NCBI GenBank assembly: GCA_029261535.1
Contig: JAJDBF010000012.1
Coordinates: 21,010 to 85,009, forward strand
Reading direction: 5' to 3'
Length of the DNA stretch: 64,000 bases
Source of the DNA: Nitrospinaceae bacterium
GTDB taxonomy: Bacteria > Nitrospinota > Nitrospinia > Nitrospinales > Nitrospinaceae
In this document: positions 14,547-22,227 of the stretch, piece after piece
Layout of the letters: each line of letters starts with the position of its first letter
How positions within the stretch are numbered: the first letter of the stretch is position 1
Translations under genes and position numbers: made by a program
The notes under the pieces: generated by a model
Seen by the model: only the letters and a program-made list of their open reading frames with translations
The model's database searches: none
What the model was told of the DNA's origin: nothing

Positions 14547-15004
14547 TGAAATGTTTAGATGCGGGAATTATAGCAACGATCGTGCCGTTTGTAAATCGCG
14601 TTGAAAAGTTTAGCCGTTCGGTGATCTTGAGAAAACGAACTGACAATTATCGTCACCGGAATTTAATCAAAACGACAGGTTTGGGCCGATTCTCAAAATA
14701 CCACGGCCTCGGCGAGAAAAAAATAATGAGAAAAAATAAAAGAAATTCAGATCAACCACTGCGCAGACCCTCCGCCCAGGTTTTGGATGTCCTGGCGTCG
14801 TTCGTTGTCCTGCCCTGTTTGAAATTGACGCGGGGTTCATTGGGGTGCGCAGGTCGTGGCTCGCTAAACCGCGATGCAAACCCCCAAAAGGTCAACAACA
14901 TCCTGAGCGTTTGTTTTACCTCCTTAAAGGTTGGCGGCCAGCCTCCGGCGTTCTCTCCTTCACGCCCGGCGGCTGGTCTTCGCCTTAAGAAGACGCTGGC
15001 ATGA
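14546..15004 (+). CDS. Hypothetical early phage ORF (uncertain)
   Basis: An open frame of 152 residues from ATG 14546. Support comes from CCGGAG nine bases upstream and from coupling: TGATG to the previous frame and ATGA to the next gene. The composition is unusual, with a very basic AT-rich middle (14690-14760) and a Ser/Arg/Gly-rich end, and no domain was recognised. A competing open frame exists on the other strand, and the region may hold only a leader. I list it because of the start-site coupling, at low confidence. Confidence 0.3.
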   Translation: MKCLDAGIIATIVPFVNRVEKFSRSVILRKRTDNYRHRNLIKTTGLGRFSKYHGLGEKKIMRKNKRNSDQPLRRPSAQVLDVLASFVVLPCLKLTRGSLGCAGRGSLNRDANPQKVNNILSVCFTSLKVGGQPPAFSPSRPAAGLRLKKTLA

Positions 15005-15342
15005 GAGACCTGGCGCACCTCAAGGAATTCAGGGTCAAGTATGGGACCCAAGACAGGTTCAATGGAGCCTTTTCGATTCCTGGTCCGGTCAATGGGAAGC
15101 GGTTGCAGGCCATCGCGAGTAATGGGTTGGGCTGGGATCATGTTTCGGTTTCACGTGCGAACCGTTGCCCTTACTGGGAAGAAATGGCTTTCATCAAAGA
15201 CTTGTTTTTCGATGAAACTGAGTCGGTGGTCCAGTACCACCCGGCGAAAAAAGACTATGTGAATGACCACCCGTTCACGTTGCATTTGTGGCGACCGACG
15301 GGGGGAGAGAAAATCCCAACGCCAGATAAATATCTGGTGTGA
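15001..15342 (+). CDS. DUF7694-like phage protein
   Basis: A protein of 113 residues starting by ATGA overlap. It shows Met-Arg-Asp-Leu-X-His-Leu near the start, then Ala-Ser-Asn-Gly-Leu-Gly-Trp-Asp-His-Val-Ser-Val-Ser, Cys-Pro-Tyr-Trp-Glu-Glu-Met, Ile-Lys-Asp-Leu-Phe-Phe, Val-Gln-Tyr-His-Pro and a final Leu-His-Leu-Trp-Arg-Pro. I know this order from a widespread small phage/prophage family of unknown function (DUF7694). Conserved His, Asp and Trp could form a binding or active site, but no activity is established. It lies in the early region just before the tRNA gene. Confidence 0.75.
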   Translation: MRDLAHLKEFRVKYGTQDRFNGAFSIPGPVNGKRLQAIASNGLGWDHVSVSRANRCPYWEEMAFIKDLFFDETESVVQYHPAKKDYVNDHPFTLHLWRPTGGEKIPTPDKYLV

Positions 15343-15350
15343 AAAATCAT

Positions 15351-15423
15351 TGCAGGGTGGAGCAGTTGGTGGCTCGTCTGGCTCATAACCAGAAGGTCGC
15401 GGGTTCGAGTCCCGCCCCTGCTA
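15351..15423 (+). tRNA. tRNA-Met(CAT), initiator-like, encoded within the prophage
   Basis: A 73-base cloverleaf. The acceptor pairs bases 2-7 (GCAGGG with CCCTGC) and leaves position 1 (T) unpaired against position 72 (T). The D stem is GAGC/GCTC, so position 11:24 is A:T. The anticodon stem is TCTGG/CCAGA with loop CTCATAA, and the T stem is GCGGG/CCCGC. The 1:72 mismatch and A11:T24 are hallmarks of bacterial initiator tRNA. Two of the three initiator G:C pairs (30:40, 31:39) are present, while 29:41 is T:A. The CCA end is not encoded. Confidence 0.85.
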
Positions 15424-15514
15424 TTAAACGTGCTGGCGGCCAGCGGATGAGTCCGGCCGGCTCATGGGCCTTAATCGTAAAGCCCGCCGCCAGCATTTAA
15501 AAAAGGTAAAAACC

Positions 15515-15721
15515 ATGGCAAAACTTGACGATGTGAAAATCGATTTTTCATTCGACCCAGCAGAGCGGCGGGTCTATTTCGCCGGTCTGGCCATGCAGGC
15601 GTTGATTCCACTCTCGGTGACGGGCGAAGTTGATGACTACCCAGCGCACTTGATGGCGCAGGACGCTGTGCGCTATGCCGATGCGCTGGTCGCTGAACTG
15701 GATAAGGGAAAAACACCATGA
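15515..15721 (+). CDS. Small phage protein, unknown function
   Basis: A protein of 68 residues from ATG 15515, placed after AAAAAAGGTAAAAACC. An upstream in-frame ATG at 15464 would add a basic Asn-Arg-Lys-Ala-Arg-Arg extension, as seen in some phage proteins, but has no ribosome binding site. The chain is acidic and Ala-rich, with Asp-Phe-Ser-Phe-Asp-Pro near the start and helical repeats at the end. No family was recognised. It overlaps the next gene by ATGA. Confidence 0.55.
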   Translation: MAKLDDVKIDFSFDPAERRVYFAGLAMQALIPLSVTGEVDDYPAHLMAQDAVRYADALVAELDKGKTP

Positions 15722-15864
15722 CTCTTTACCAATGGGCGTTCCATTTTTTTGGCGAATCCGGGCCGACGATCCTGATCGCTATTTGGAGTGTCGCGATTTT
15801 TGCCGGGCTGGCGGCAGTGGCTCTGCTGATCGATGACATCTATAAAATGATCGAGGGGGAATAG
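15718..15864 (+). CDS. Miniature single-TM phage protein (48 aa)
   Basis: Starts by ATGA overlap, with AAGGGA upstream. The 48 residues contain one hydrophobic helix at about 17-40, flanked by an aromatic N terminus (Tyr-Gln-Trp-Ala-Phe-His-Phe-Phe) and an acidic C terminus (Asp-Asp-Ile-Tyr-Lys-Met-Ile-Glu-Gly-Glu). Translational coupling to the gene before it and a good ribosome binding site argue that it is real. Role unknown. Confidence 0.5.
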   Translation: MTLYQWAFHFFGESGPTILIAIWSVAIFAGLAAVALLIDDIYKMIEGE

Positions 15865-15866
15865 CT

Positions 15867-16004
15867 ATGAGCCTTAAAAATTATATAGACGCTGAGACGT
15901 GGATTATTTTGATCAGCCTGCTGGTGTGTTGCCTGAGTTTTGTCGGCGGCCTGGTACGGTCGCTCGAGTTGATCGCCAGCATTATTGGCGCGGTGGTCTC
16001 CTGA
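15867..16004 (+). CDS. Miniature membrane phage protein (45 aa)
   Basis: Starts two bases after the previous stop, with GAGGGGG at good distance. The 45 residues include a long hydrophobic segment at about 12-30 with Cys-Cys, then a second short one after Arg-Ser-Leu-Glu, ending Gly-Ala-Val-Val-Ser. It is the second of two adjacent tiny membrane proteins. The next gene starts on its stop codon (TGATG). Confidence 0.5.
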   Translation: MSLKNYIDAETWIILISLLVCCLSFVGGLVRSLELIASIIGAVVS

Positions 16005-16237
16005 TGCTAGCACCTGTCCGAATTTATAAAGGCCATCCCGATGATGGCAGAAAACCGAGCCGTGTGATCTCCAGCAAAAAACTGTCTAAAATGCACTGGG
16101 GGAATTTGAAAGACTTGAAGTCCGCGCTTCACGACGGTAGGCGAGTCGCGGCGGCCTGCCCAGACTGCGGTCGGCGGTTTAAACCCGCTGAAAACACCAC
16201 CACCTGCCCGCCCTGCCGTGGAGGTGGCGCTCAATGA
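16004..16237 (+). CDS. Small zinc-ribbon phage protein
   Basis: A basic protein of 77 residues starting on the preceding stop codon (TGATG). The C-terminal part has Cys-Pro-Asp-Cys-Gly-Arg-Arg-Phe and Cys-Pro-Pro-Cys-Arg-Gly-Gly, 16 residues apart, which form one zinc ribbon. The N-terminal 50 residues are Lys/Arg/Ser-rich and could bind nucleic acid. No function is known. It overlaps the excisionase-like gene by ATGA. Confidence 0.55.
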   Translation: MLAPVRIYKGHPDDGRKPSRVISSKKLSKMHWGNLKDLKSALHDGRRVAAACPDCGRRFKPAENTTTCPPCRGGGAQ

Positions 16238-16509
16238 AATTTTTATCGCTCGATGAGGTCGCGGAGATTTTGCACACGTCGCGCCGCGCAGTCATCTCCT
16301 ATTACAAAAAGAAGGGGTTACCCGCATACAAGGTCGGCATGAAAATTTTATTCATCGAGGCAGAGGTGCAGGACTGGGTGAAGTCCAGGCAGATTGAACC
16401 GACCGTTGCGGCCCGACGGTCTGCTGGTAAAAAAATCCTGAAAATGTATAATCCGAACCGCAATAGTCCTGGCACGCGCCACCCAAACAAGGGGGGCGAC
16501 CATGTATAA
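16234..16509 (+). CDS. Excisionase-like / MerR-type HTH protein (HTH_17)
   Basis: A protein of 91 residues. Residues 1-50 match the helix-turn-helix 17/excisionase pattern: Phe-Leu-Ser-Leu-Asp-Glu-Val-Ala-Glu-Ile-Leu, then Ser-Arg-Arg-Ala-Val-Ile-Ser-Tyr-Tyr, Lys-Gly-Leu-Pro-Ala-Tyr-Lys-Val-Gly, and Ile-Glu-Ala-Glu-Val-Gln-Asp-Trp. The C-terminal 40 residues are basic. It sits directly before the integrase and overlaps its start, where phages keep the recombination directionality factor, so a role in excision is likely but inferred. A transcriptional role is the alternative. Confidence 0.7.
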   Translation: MKFLSLDEVAEILHTSRRAVISYYKKKGLPAYKVGMKILFIEAEVQDWVKSRQIEPTVAARRSAGKKILKMYNPNRNSPGTRHPNKGGDHV

Positions 16510-17533
16510 AAAAGGCAAGTGCTACTGGGCAAAAATCAAAGGCAATTATTATAATCTCGGTAAATCCAAACGCGATGCGGCGCAATTGGAAACAGAATTG
16601 CGGCGGGCGTTGGATGCTGAAAGGGGAGGGTTTTTAAAAACCGACCTGATCACGGTCGGCGATTTTCTCGACCATTTTTACGACCAGCACTGCGTCGTGC
16701 ATTATCGACCGTCAACACTGGAAGGAACGCCGTATCTGATTCGCAGTTTGAAAAAAGCGGTCGGTGATTGGTTTCTGTCGGAGTTGACCGAGCAGAAAAT
16801 CCGGTATTGCATCGTTGCCCGTCTCAAGGAAGGTGTTTCAAACGACACCGTCAATACCGAGTGGGGCCTTTTGAAAACGGCGCTGAACTGGGGGGTGAAA
16901 ATTCACCTGCTCGATTCAAACCCGATGCTGGGTGTGCAGTTGCCGAAGAAAAAAAGCGTCGTTCGGTTTCTATCGACCGAGGAAGAGACGCGGTTGATGG
17001 AAGCGCTGGCTCTGCCGGAGTTCCAGCGCTGGCGGCCGCTAGTGATGATCGCGCGTGGTACAGGCGTGCGCATGTCTAATCTGCGTGGCCTGCAATGGGA
17101 CCGGGTGGACCTGTTCCGCAAGGCGTTTTGGGTAGCGCGGTCGAAAAACGACCAGCCTCTATGGGTGCCGCTGACCAACCAGGTGCACGACATTTTCCTC
17201 GACCTCTACAAGGATCGGGGGGCAACCGGCGGGCTGGTTTTTCCGGGGCCGAATGGCGAATGGAGCCGGTACTACCTCAGCGATATTTCCCGGAGAATTT
17301 GCCGGTCTGCAGGGATTGCGGATTTTCGATTCCACGACTACCGCCACGATTTCGGCACGCGGGTCACGATGGCGGGCGGCGACATCGGCGCGACCCAGGC
17401 ATTGATGGGGCATAAGGATGTTAAGTCGACCCTGCGCTACTCGCACATGCAGGAAGAGCGGTCTCGGCGGGCGCTGGAAAAAATGGAAAAGGATCAGCCG
17501 GACGCCTCTAAAAAAGAGGTGAAAAATGGTTGA
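16502..17533 (+). CDS. int: Tyrosine-recombinase phage integrase
   Basis: A protein of 343 residues. Residues 1-45 are an arm-binding-like N-terminal domain with aromatic/basic strands, about 50-150 the core-binding (SAM-like) domain, and 160-320 the catalytic domain. The catalytic set is complete by eye: Arg190 (Gly-Val-Arg-Met-Ser-Asn), Lys215, His278-X-X-Arg281, His304 (Leu-Met-Gly-His) and the nucleophile Tyr313 (Leu-Arg-Tyr-Ser-His). It would integrate and excise the phage by strand exchange at att sites. The gene ends 68 bases from the 3' end of tRNA-Pro(CGG), the usual target type for this family. It overlaps the excisionase-like gene. Confidence 0.95.
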   Translation: MYKKGKCYWAKIKGNYYNLGKSKRDAAQLETELRRALDAERGGFLKTDLITVGDFLDHFYDQHCVVHYRPSTLEGTPYLIRSLKKAVGDWFLSELTEQKIRYCIVARLKEGVSNDTVNTEWGLLKTALNWGVKIHLLDSNPMLGVQLPKKKSVVRFLSTEEETRLMEALALPEFQRWRPLVMIARGTGVRMSNLRGLQWDRVDLFRKAFWVARSKNDQPLWVPLTNQVHDIFLDLYKDRGATGGLVFPGPNGEWSRYYLSDISRRICRSAGIADFRFHDYRHDFGTRVTMAGGDIGATQALMGHKDVKSTLRYSHMQEERSRRALEKMEKDQPDASKKEVKNG

Positions 17534-17601
17534 TCGGGTAAGTTTTGGCTACCAACTGGCTACCAAAAATTGGGAGGGTTTTATCAAGTGGTTGATTCTT
17601 T

Positions 17602-17678
<77 letters not shown>

Positions 17679-17728
17679 ACCTTATATTCTATGGCTATCC
17701 CGCGATACGGGTGAGTCGTGTGTACCCG

Positions 17729-17917
17729 TCAGTCTCCCTTGCTGTAATTATAGCGATCCACACTTTCCGACCAGAATGACGTGTTGGTGACCTGCCGTTC
17801 GACACTTTTACTTTTGCACTCTGGGCAGGACACTTTTTTAGTGTCGACTTCCGAGATACGCATTTCTACCACGAAGCTCTTCTTACATTTTTTACAGACG
17901 TGGTCATATTGGGGCAT
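17729..17917 (-). CDS. FmdB-family zinc-ribbon protein
   Basis: A protein of 62 residues from ATG 17917, which follows AAGGAGGATCATC. It begins Met-Pro-Gln-Tyr-Asp-His-Val-Cys-X-X-Cys, followed by Cys-Pro-Glu-Cys, the CxxC...CxxC ribbon of the FmdB / putative regulatory family (PF09723). Members are short, widespread and have no firmly known role; the name comes from a gene near formamidase in Methylophilus. It stands alone between tRNA-Pro and cmoA. It marks the first chromosomal gene to the right of the prophage. Confidence 0.8.
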   Translation of the reverse strand: MPQYDHVCKKCKKSFVVEMRISEVDTKKVSCPECKSKSVERQVTNTSFWSESVDRYNYSKGD

Positions 17918-18019
17918 GATGATCCTCCTTTTTGAAGGCAAAATGATACAACACTGACGCTAAAATACCAAGCGCGGGACAGTTTTTAGATAGCCTGATA
18001 CTATCATCATTTGCCTTTG

Positions 18020-18748
18020 TTAAGAGGCTTTCACTGCCACCCAACCGATGAAATTGCACCAGCGAAAAAACGCTTCCGTTTCCTGAAACCCGGCTCGCTT
18101 AATCATTGCTTCATTTTCTTTAGCGGTCATAGGGACCAGTACTTTCTCCAGTGCCTGCCGCTTGCGGGCGATCTCCATCTGACTGTAGCCCCGCTTTTTT
18201 TTGAAGCGATGGTGTTCGTTGATAAACAGTTTTTCCAGACCTTTTGTTTGCCCGATAACTTTTTCGATGAGGATCAAAGCCCCTCCCGGCGCCAGGTTTT
18301 TGTGGATCGTTTTCAGCATGGTCCCGCGTTTTTTGGGTGGAACAAACTGCAAGGTGTAATTCATCACGACAACGCTGGCACTCGATAGATCGAGCGCATT
18401 CAAAAGATCAGCTTCAACAAACTCACAACGGTCCGAATAGTTTTTGAGTTTTCGCCGCGCTTTTTTAAGCATGTCGGGAGAGTTGTCAAGTCCTGTCAGT
18501 TTGATGGACTTCGGTAATCGTTTGACCATGTCTAGCATGAGAGTGCCGGTCGAACATCCGAGGTCGTAGACGTTCATTTTTGGACGGGCATAGTGCCGGG
18601 CGAGTTCCACGGTAAGTTCCATGCACTCCTTGTAAAAGGGAACGCTCCGCGCCAGCATGTCGTCAAACACACGAACCACCGGTGCATTGAACTCAAACCG
18701 CCCGACGGGACCTGACGATTGGAACAGGTTGTCTTTTTTTCCTGCCAT
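18020..18748 (-). CDS. cmoA: Carboxy-S-adenosyl-L-methionine synthase
   Basis: A protein of 242 residues with a class I methyltransferase fold. Family features are visible: Val-Phe-Asp-Asp-Met-Leu-Ala-Arg-Ser-Val-Pro-Phe-Tyr near 28-40, Asp-Leu-Gly-Cys-Ser-Thr-Gly-Thr (SAM loop), Gly-Leu-Asp-Asn-Ser, Asn-Tyr-Thr-Leu-Gln-Phe, and Arg-Lys-Arg-Gln-Ala-Leu-Glu-Lys-Val-Leu-Val-Pro. CmoA converts SAM and prephenate into carboxy-SAM, the donor for cmo5U34 at the tRNA wobble position. Its usual partner cmoB is not adjacent and is not seen in the window. Its start lies 66 bases after leuA, behind that gene's terminator. Confidence 0.85.
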   Translation of the reverse strand: MAGKKDNLFQSSGPVGRFEFNAPVVRVFDDMLARSVPFYKECMELTVELARHYARPKMNVYDLGCSTGTLMLDMVKRLPKSIKLTGLDNSPDMLKKARRKLKNYSDRCEFVEADLLNALDLSSASVVVMNYTLQFVPPKKRGTMLKTIHKNLAPGGALILIEKVIGQTKGLEKLFINEHHRFKKKRGYSQMEIARKRQALEKVLVPMTAKENEAMIKRAGFQETEAFFRWCNFIGWVAVKAS

Positions 18749-18758
18749 AAAAAAGAAG

Positions 18759-18797
18759 AACCCTGACTCCCTCCGTTTAGTAGAGGAAGACAGGGTT
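18759..18797 (-). terminator. Rho-independent terminator after leuA
   Basis: On the minus strand AACCCTG...CAGGGTT pairs with an inner CCTC/GAGG, followed by CTTCTTTTTT. It lies 18 bases past the leuA stop and just before the cmoA start. Confidence 0.7.
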
Positions 18798-18814
18798 GAA
18801 TGAGTTGTTGATTG

Positions 18815-20374
18815 TTATGGGCCTTGGATATCGCCGCCGTCTACGGGGCCCGACTTGGTATTGACCAGCAGTTTGTTCACCGCGTTGATGTAAGCGTGGG
18901 CACTGGCTTCAACGGTGTTGACACCGATGCCCTTGCCGAGCAGTACGCGGTTTTCGTGCTGGACCCGAACGGTGACTTCGCCCTGCGCGTCTTTCCCTTT
19001 GGTGCGGGACATCACTTGATACTCCAGTAACCTGCAAGGTTGCCCGGTGATGTTGTCGATCGCATTGTAGATGGCATCAATCGGTCCATCGCCTGTGCCT
19101 TCGGCTGAATGTTGCTGACCGTCACGACTGGTCAGCGTCACTGCGGCTGTCGGGGTGGTGCCCGATTCAAAAGCCATCTTCACTTTGACCAGATGATAAG
19201 TGTTGAGGGCTTCGTCCACCGTGGTTTCTTTCTGGATCAGCAGAACGATGTCTTCATCAAAGACTTCTTTTTTCTCATCGGCCAGTGCTTTGAAATCAGT
19301 GAACACCTGATCCAGTTCTTCCTGCGACAATTTGTACCCGAGTTTTGTTACCCGGTCGGACAGGGCGTTGCGCCCGCTGTGCTTCCCTAGAACCAACTCC
19401 GAGGCATCGAGGCCGACATCGCAAGGGTTCATGATTTCATAAGTGTCTTTCTTTTTCAGGAACCCGTCCTGATGGACACCGGATTCATGGGCGAACGCAT
19501 TCTTGCCCACAATGGCTTTGTTGCGTTGTACAAAAAAACCGGTGAGGGAACTGACCAGACGACTGCACGCCATGATGTGTTTTGTATCGATTTCCGATTC
19601 GAGACCGAAAAAATCGCGCCGTGTGCGCAGAGCCATGACGATTTCTTCCATGGCGGCGTTGCCGGCGCGTTCACCGATGCCGTTGATGGTGCATTCCACC
19701 TGACGCGCCCCGGCTTTGACAGCCGCGAGCGAGTTTGCTACGGCCATGCCGAGATCGTTGTGACAGTGCACACTGATAATGGCCTTGTCGATGTTCGGGA
19801 CATTGGTCTTGAGGCTTGCGATGAGCTTGCCGAATTGATCCGGCACCGAATAGCCCACCGTGTCTGGAATATTCACCGTGGTGGCTCCGGCATCGATCAC
19901 CGCTTCCACCACTTCGGCGAGAAATTCCGGCTCAGTGCGCGATGCGTCTTCCGGTGAAAACTCGATGTCGTCGCAAAACTTGCGTCCGAATTTAATCGCG
20001 TCCACCGCCATTTTGATGACTTCTCCCTTGTCCTTCTGTAATTTGAAGTCGCGGTGTGTTTTCGATGTGGACAGAAAAATATGGATGCGGGCATTTTCTG
20101 CTTTTTCCAGCGAACGCGCGGCGGCTTCAATATCTTTTGGAAGCGCGCGGGCGAGACCGGCGATTATAGGACCCCGAACCTCTTTGGCGATCAGTTCAAC
20201 CGACTCAAAATCTCCAGGGGAGGCGATGGGGAATCCGGCCTCGATCACGTCAACATTGAGCAGGGCCAGTTGCCGGGCGATTTCCAACTTCTCTTTTTTA
20301 TTGAGGCTGGCGCCGGGGCACTGTTCTCCATCGCGTAATGTTGTGTCAAAGATGATGAGTCGTTCGGGTTGCAT
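18815..20374 (-). CDS. leuA: 2-isopropylmalate synthase
   Basis: A protein of 519 residues, full length for the long LeuA type. It opens with Ile-Phe-Asp-Thr-Thr-Leu-Arg-Asp-Gly-Glu-Gln-Cys-Pro-Gly (metal-binding Asp). His-Cys-His-Asn-Asp-Leu-Gly-Met-Ala-Val (metal-binding His-X-His) lies near 207-215, and Gly-Asn-Ala-Ala-Met-Glu-Glu follows. The C-terminal about 120 residues are the allosteric leucine-binding domain. It condenses acetyl-CoA with 2-oxoisovalerate in the first step of leucine synthesis. No other leu genes adjoin it. A structured leader precedes it and a terminator follows, so it is probably monocistronic and feedback-inhibited by leucine. Confidence 0.95.
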   Translation of the reverse strand: MQPERLIIFDTTLRDGEQCPGASLNKKEKLEIARQLALLNVDVIEAGFPIASPGDFESVELIAKEVRGPIIAGLARALPKDIEAAARSLEKAENARIHIFLSTSKTHRDFKLQKDKGEVIKMAVDAIKFGRKFCDDIEFSPEDASRTEPEFLAEVVEAVIDAGATTVNIPDTVGYSVPDQFGKLIASLKTNVPNIDKAIISVHCHNDLGMAVANSLAAVKAGARQVECTINGIGERAGNAAMEEIVMALRTRRDFFGLESEIDTKHIMACSRLVSSLTGFFVQRNKAIVGKNAFAHESGVHQDGFLKKKDTYEIMNPCDVGLDASELVLGKHSGRNALSDRVTKLGYKLSQEELDQVFTDFKALADEKKEVFDEDIVLLIQKETTVDEALNTYHLVKVKMAFESGTTPTAAVTLTSRDGQQHSAEGTGDGPIDAIYNAIDNITGQPCRLLEYQVMSRTKGKDAQGEVTVRVQHENRVLLGKGIGVNTVEASAHAYINAVNKLLVNTKSGPVDGGDIQGP

Positions 20375-20614
20375 GCTGTCCTTCTTTCTACCCTGGATAG
20401 GGCGGATGAGTTCGGCCTACAGGCTTTTGGCCCAAGCCGGATATTGAGTTGGCTTCTGTGTGGAAGCCAACTCGTGAATTTGATACCGGACTCTGTGCTA
20501 CAGAAAACCGGGAAAGGTGTCTGTTGGATACAGCTTCGCTTTGCCAGGTGCGTTGGTGCTAATGCATTTGATACGGAGAAAGTCAGGTATGCCCTTTATT
20601 TGTACCAAATTATA
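20375..20614 (-). promoter_or_regulatory. leuA leader with promoter -10 box and strong hairpin
   Basis: On the minus strand a perfect TATAAT lies at 20609-20614 with a poor -35. The untranslated leader of about 230 bases contains a perfect 11-bp hairpin (20446-20473, GAGTTGGCTTC with loop of 6) and a smaller GGCTT/AAGCC hairpin just after it. No Leu-rich leader peptide and no terminator U-run were found, so the mode of control is open. The remaining gene-free stretch to 20709 shows nothing more. Confidence 0.5.
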
Positions 20615-20709
20615 GACGAAAAATATATTAAAAAACTAATGGCTGGGTAACCGGAGGATTTAGCTTAACGCGTAAAAGGTAAGGGAAACCAGGGAAACAC
20701 GAAGAGGAA

Positions 20710-20757
20710 AACACCCTGTAATGTGAAAAAGGAAGGCTACGGAATTTTCAGGGTGTT
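20710..20757 (-). terminator. Probable terminator after the 20813-21112 gene
   Basis: AACACCCTG pairs perfectly with CAGGGTGTT across a 30-base loop. On the minus strand the right arm is followed by TTCCTCTT. The long loop makes it a weaker terminator. Confidence 0.45.
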
Positions 20758-20812
20758 GCGGATAACTAATGAACGGAGCGAAATTCAAGTAGTAACATCA
20801 ACCTCTGGAAGT

Positions 20813-21112
20813 CTAAGGCACAGTGAGGGTTCCAACGACTGTTGGTGTTGAGTTGGCAAGCCTCTCGGCCTCAATAATAATATCTTCCGTAATGGCTTCG
20901 CGAGTGACTGCTTTATTCGATTCTCTTTCAAGAACAGTTTGTTCGCGATCAAATGTTTCCATATATTGATCGAATACATCTTCAGGGTCTACAAATTGGG
21001 AGTCCTGGGCTCTGACTTGACCAACGATGGAGTAGTTGAGGAGCTCTGAGCACCAGACTCCAACCACAAGCAAGGCCAAAATTATTTTTAGAGTTTTTAT
21101 TTTTATCCTCAT
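20813..21112 (-). CDS. Small exported protein, unknown function
   Basis: A protein of 99 residues. Residues 1-35 are a signal peptide: Arg-Ile-Lys-Ile-Lys at the start, a hydrophobic core, and Val-Arg-Ala-Gln as the probable cleavage site. The mature part is acidic and helical, with Asp-Pro-Glu-Asp-Val-Phe-Asp-Gln and Glu-Ala-Ile-Thr-Glu-Asp, and it ends in a short beta-like tail. No family was recognised. It follows the outer-membrane barrel gene by 32 bases on the same strand and is probably co-transcribed with it, so it may be a periplasmic partner of the barrel. Confidence 0.6.
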   Translation of the reverse strand: MRIKIKTLKIILALLVVGVWCSELLNYSIVGQVRAQDSQFVDPEDVFDQYMETFDREQTVLERESNKAVTREAITEDIIIEAERLANSTPTVVGTLTVP

Positions 21113-21144
21113 GAATGCGCCTTTTATATCCCTGTTTAACCAGA

Positions 21145-22146
21145 TTAGAATCGAATATCCAAACCAAGATCCACCCGATGGTTTTGATATTCCCGAAACT
21201 CAGTGCTTGAATCGTTGTAGTGGTAAGTGTACTTAACTTTCCCCAGAACCTTTTCTACGAATCCCCAGTCTTTGATGAGCTCTTTTTGAAATTTTGTTCT
21301 GAATGTATGGAAGAAGTCTTCGCGAGTGTTGGTGACGGTAGTTGCCAGAAAAGTACGGTAGTCCCTGTTTGAATACTGGTAGGAACTGTTCATGTCCACA
21401 TCAAACGGGAGGCTCACTTTGGAGGAAACCGTTAAAGTGTGAATGTCGCGGTCAAAATTTCCGGCAGTATCTTCACTTGAATACTCGTAACCTACCCCGA
21501 TATTATTTTTGTAGTCGGCGAACAGATAGATATGGCGAAACCCGACACCGTAGCTATCGCCATCACGACCCTGGTTGATAAAGTTATTGGTGTCTTTGTA
21601 TTTCATGTAGAGACGGGTGACACCGAACTTCTTGCTAAAATGGTTGAAACTTGGGCTGACAAAGTTTATGCCGCTGAAGCTGTTTCCATCATTGACATTA
21701 TGGAAATAGAAATACTGAACTGTGATGTTTGACAGGGGGGTGATTTTATAAACAGGTTTTACCCCAAACATTTGAGTTATCAGGTCAAACCGGGATAGCT
21801 CGAAATAAACAGTTCCGTCAATTTCGTAGGAGCCCTCAACTCTGAATTTGTTGTTGAACTTAAGGGTGTAATTAACAAATGCATCGTAATTGAATGCCGA
21901 GTCGTCCTTGTCGCTCCCTCTCAAGGAAACCGGGATATCGCGACCATCTGTGGGACTTTGGATTACATTAGTGTCGTAGGAAAAGAATGTTTTGGCCTTA
22001 GCTTTCCAGTTTTTCCCTTTTTGTGAAAATTCAAGAGCCTCCGACTGCATTGGAGCCAAAAGCGCAAACAGGAACGCAATCATCATGCTGATCAGTATTT
22101 TGGTCCCAAGGAGCTTTTTGTTATTCAATGGTTTCACCCGATACAA
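21145..22146 (-). CDS. Outer-membrane beta-barrel protein
   Basis: A protein of 333 residues with an N-terminal signal sequence (about 12-38). The rest shows alternating aromatic/polar strands with repeated Tyr, Phe and Asn and ends in Leu-Asp-Ile-Arg-Phe, the terminal Phe recognised by the BAM complex. The many repeated strand pairs fit a barrel of about 14-18 strands. No substrate is evident. The neighbours, an O-antigen ligase-like protein and a YfhO-like protein, suggest a role in surface polysaccharide export or modification, which is inferred. The promoter probably lies in the 80 bases upstream. Confidence 0.75.
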   Translation of the reverse strand: MYRVKPLNNKKLLGTKILISMMIAFLFALLAPMQSEALEFSQKGKNWKAKAKTFFSYDTNVIQSPTDGRDIPVSLRGSDKDDSAFNYDAFVNYTLKFNNKFRVEGSYEIDGTVYFELSRFDLITQMFGVKPVYKITPLSNITVQYFYFHNVNDGNSFSGINFVSPSFNHFSKKFGVTRLYMKYKDTNNFINQGRDGDSYGVGFRHIYLFADYKNNIGVGYEYSSEDTAGNFDRDIHTLTVSSKVSLPFDVDMNSSYQYSNRDYRTFLATTVTNTREDFFHTFRTKFQKELIKDWGFVEKVLGKVKYTYHYNDSSTEFREYQNHRVDLGLDIRF

Positions 22147-22227
22147 AGTTATCTGATATAAATTCCCGGTATTCTATTATGGGACTCATGGCCTGTCAAG
22201 GAGGGGGGGGGATGTCGGATATTCTTG

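Noticed and set aside
14752..15141. Minus-strand open frame opposite the early phage genes
   Set aside because: It lies opposite the well-supported DUF7694-like gene in part and has no ribosome binding site or domain.
20369..20650. Plus-strand open frame over the leuA leader
   Set aside because: It has no ribosome binding site and overlaps a perfect hairpin and the leuA promoter region. No recognisable protein features.
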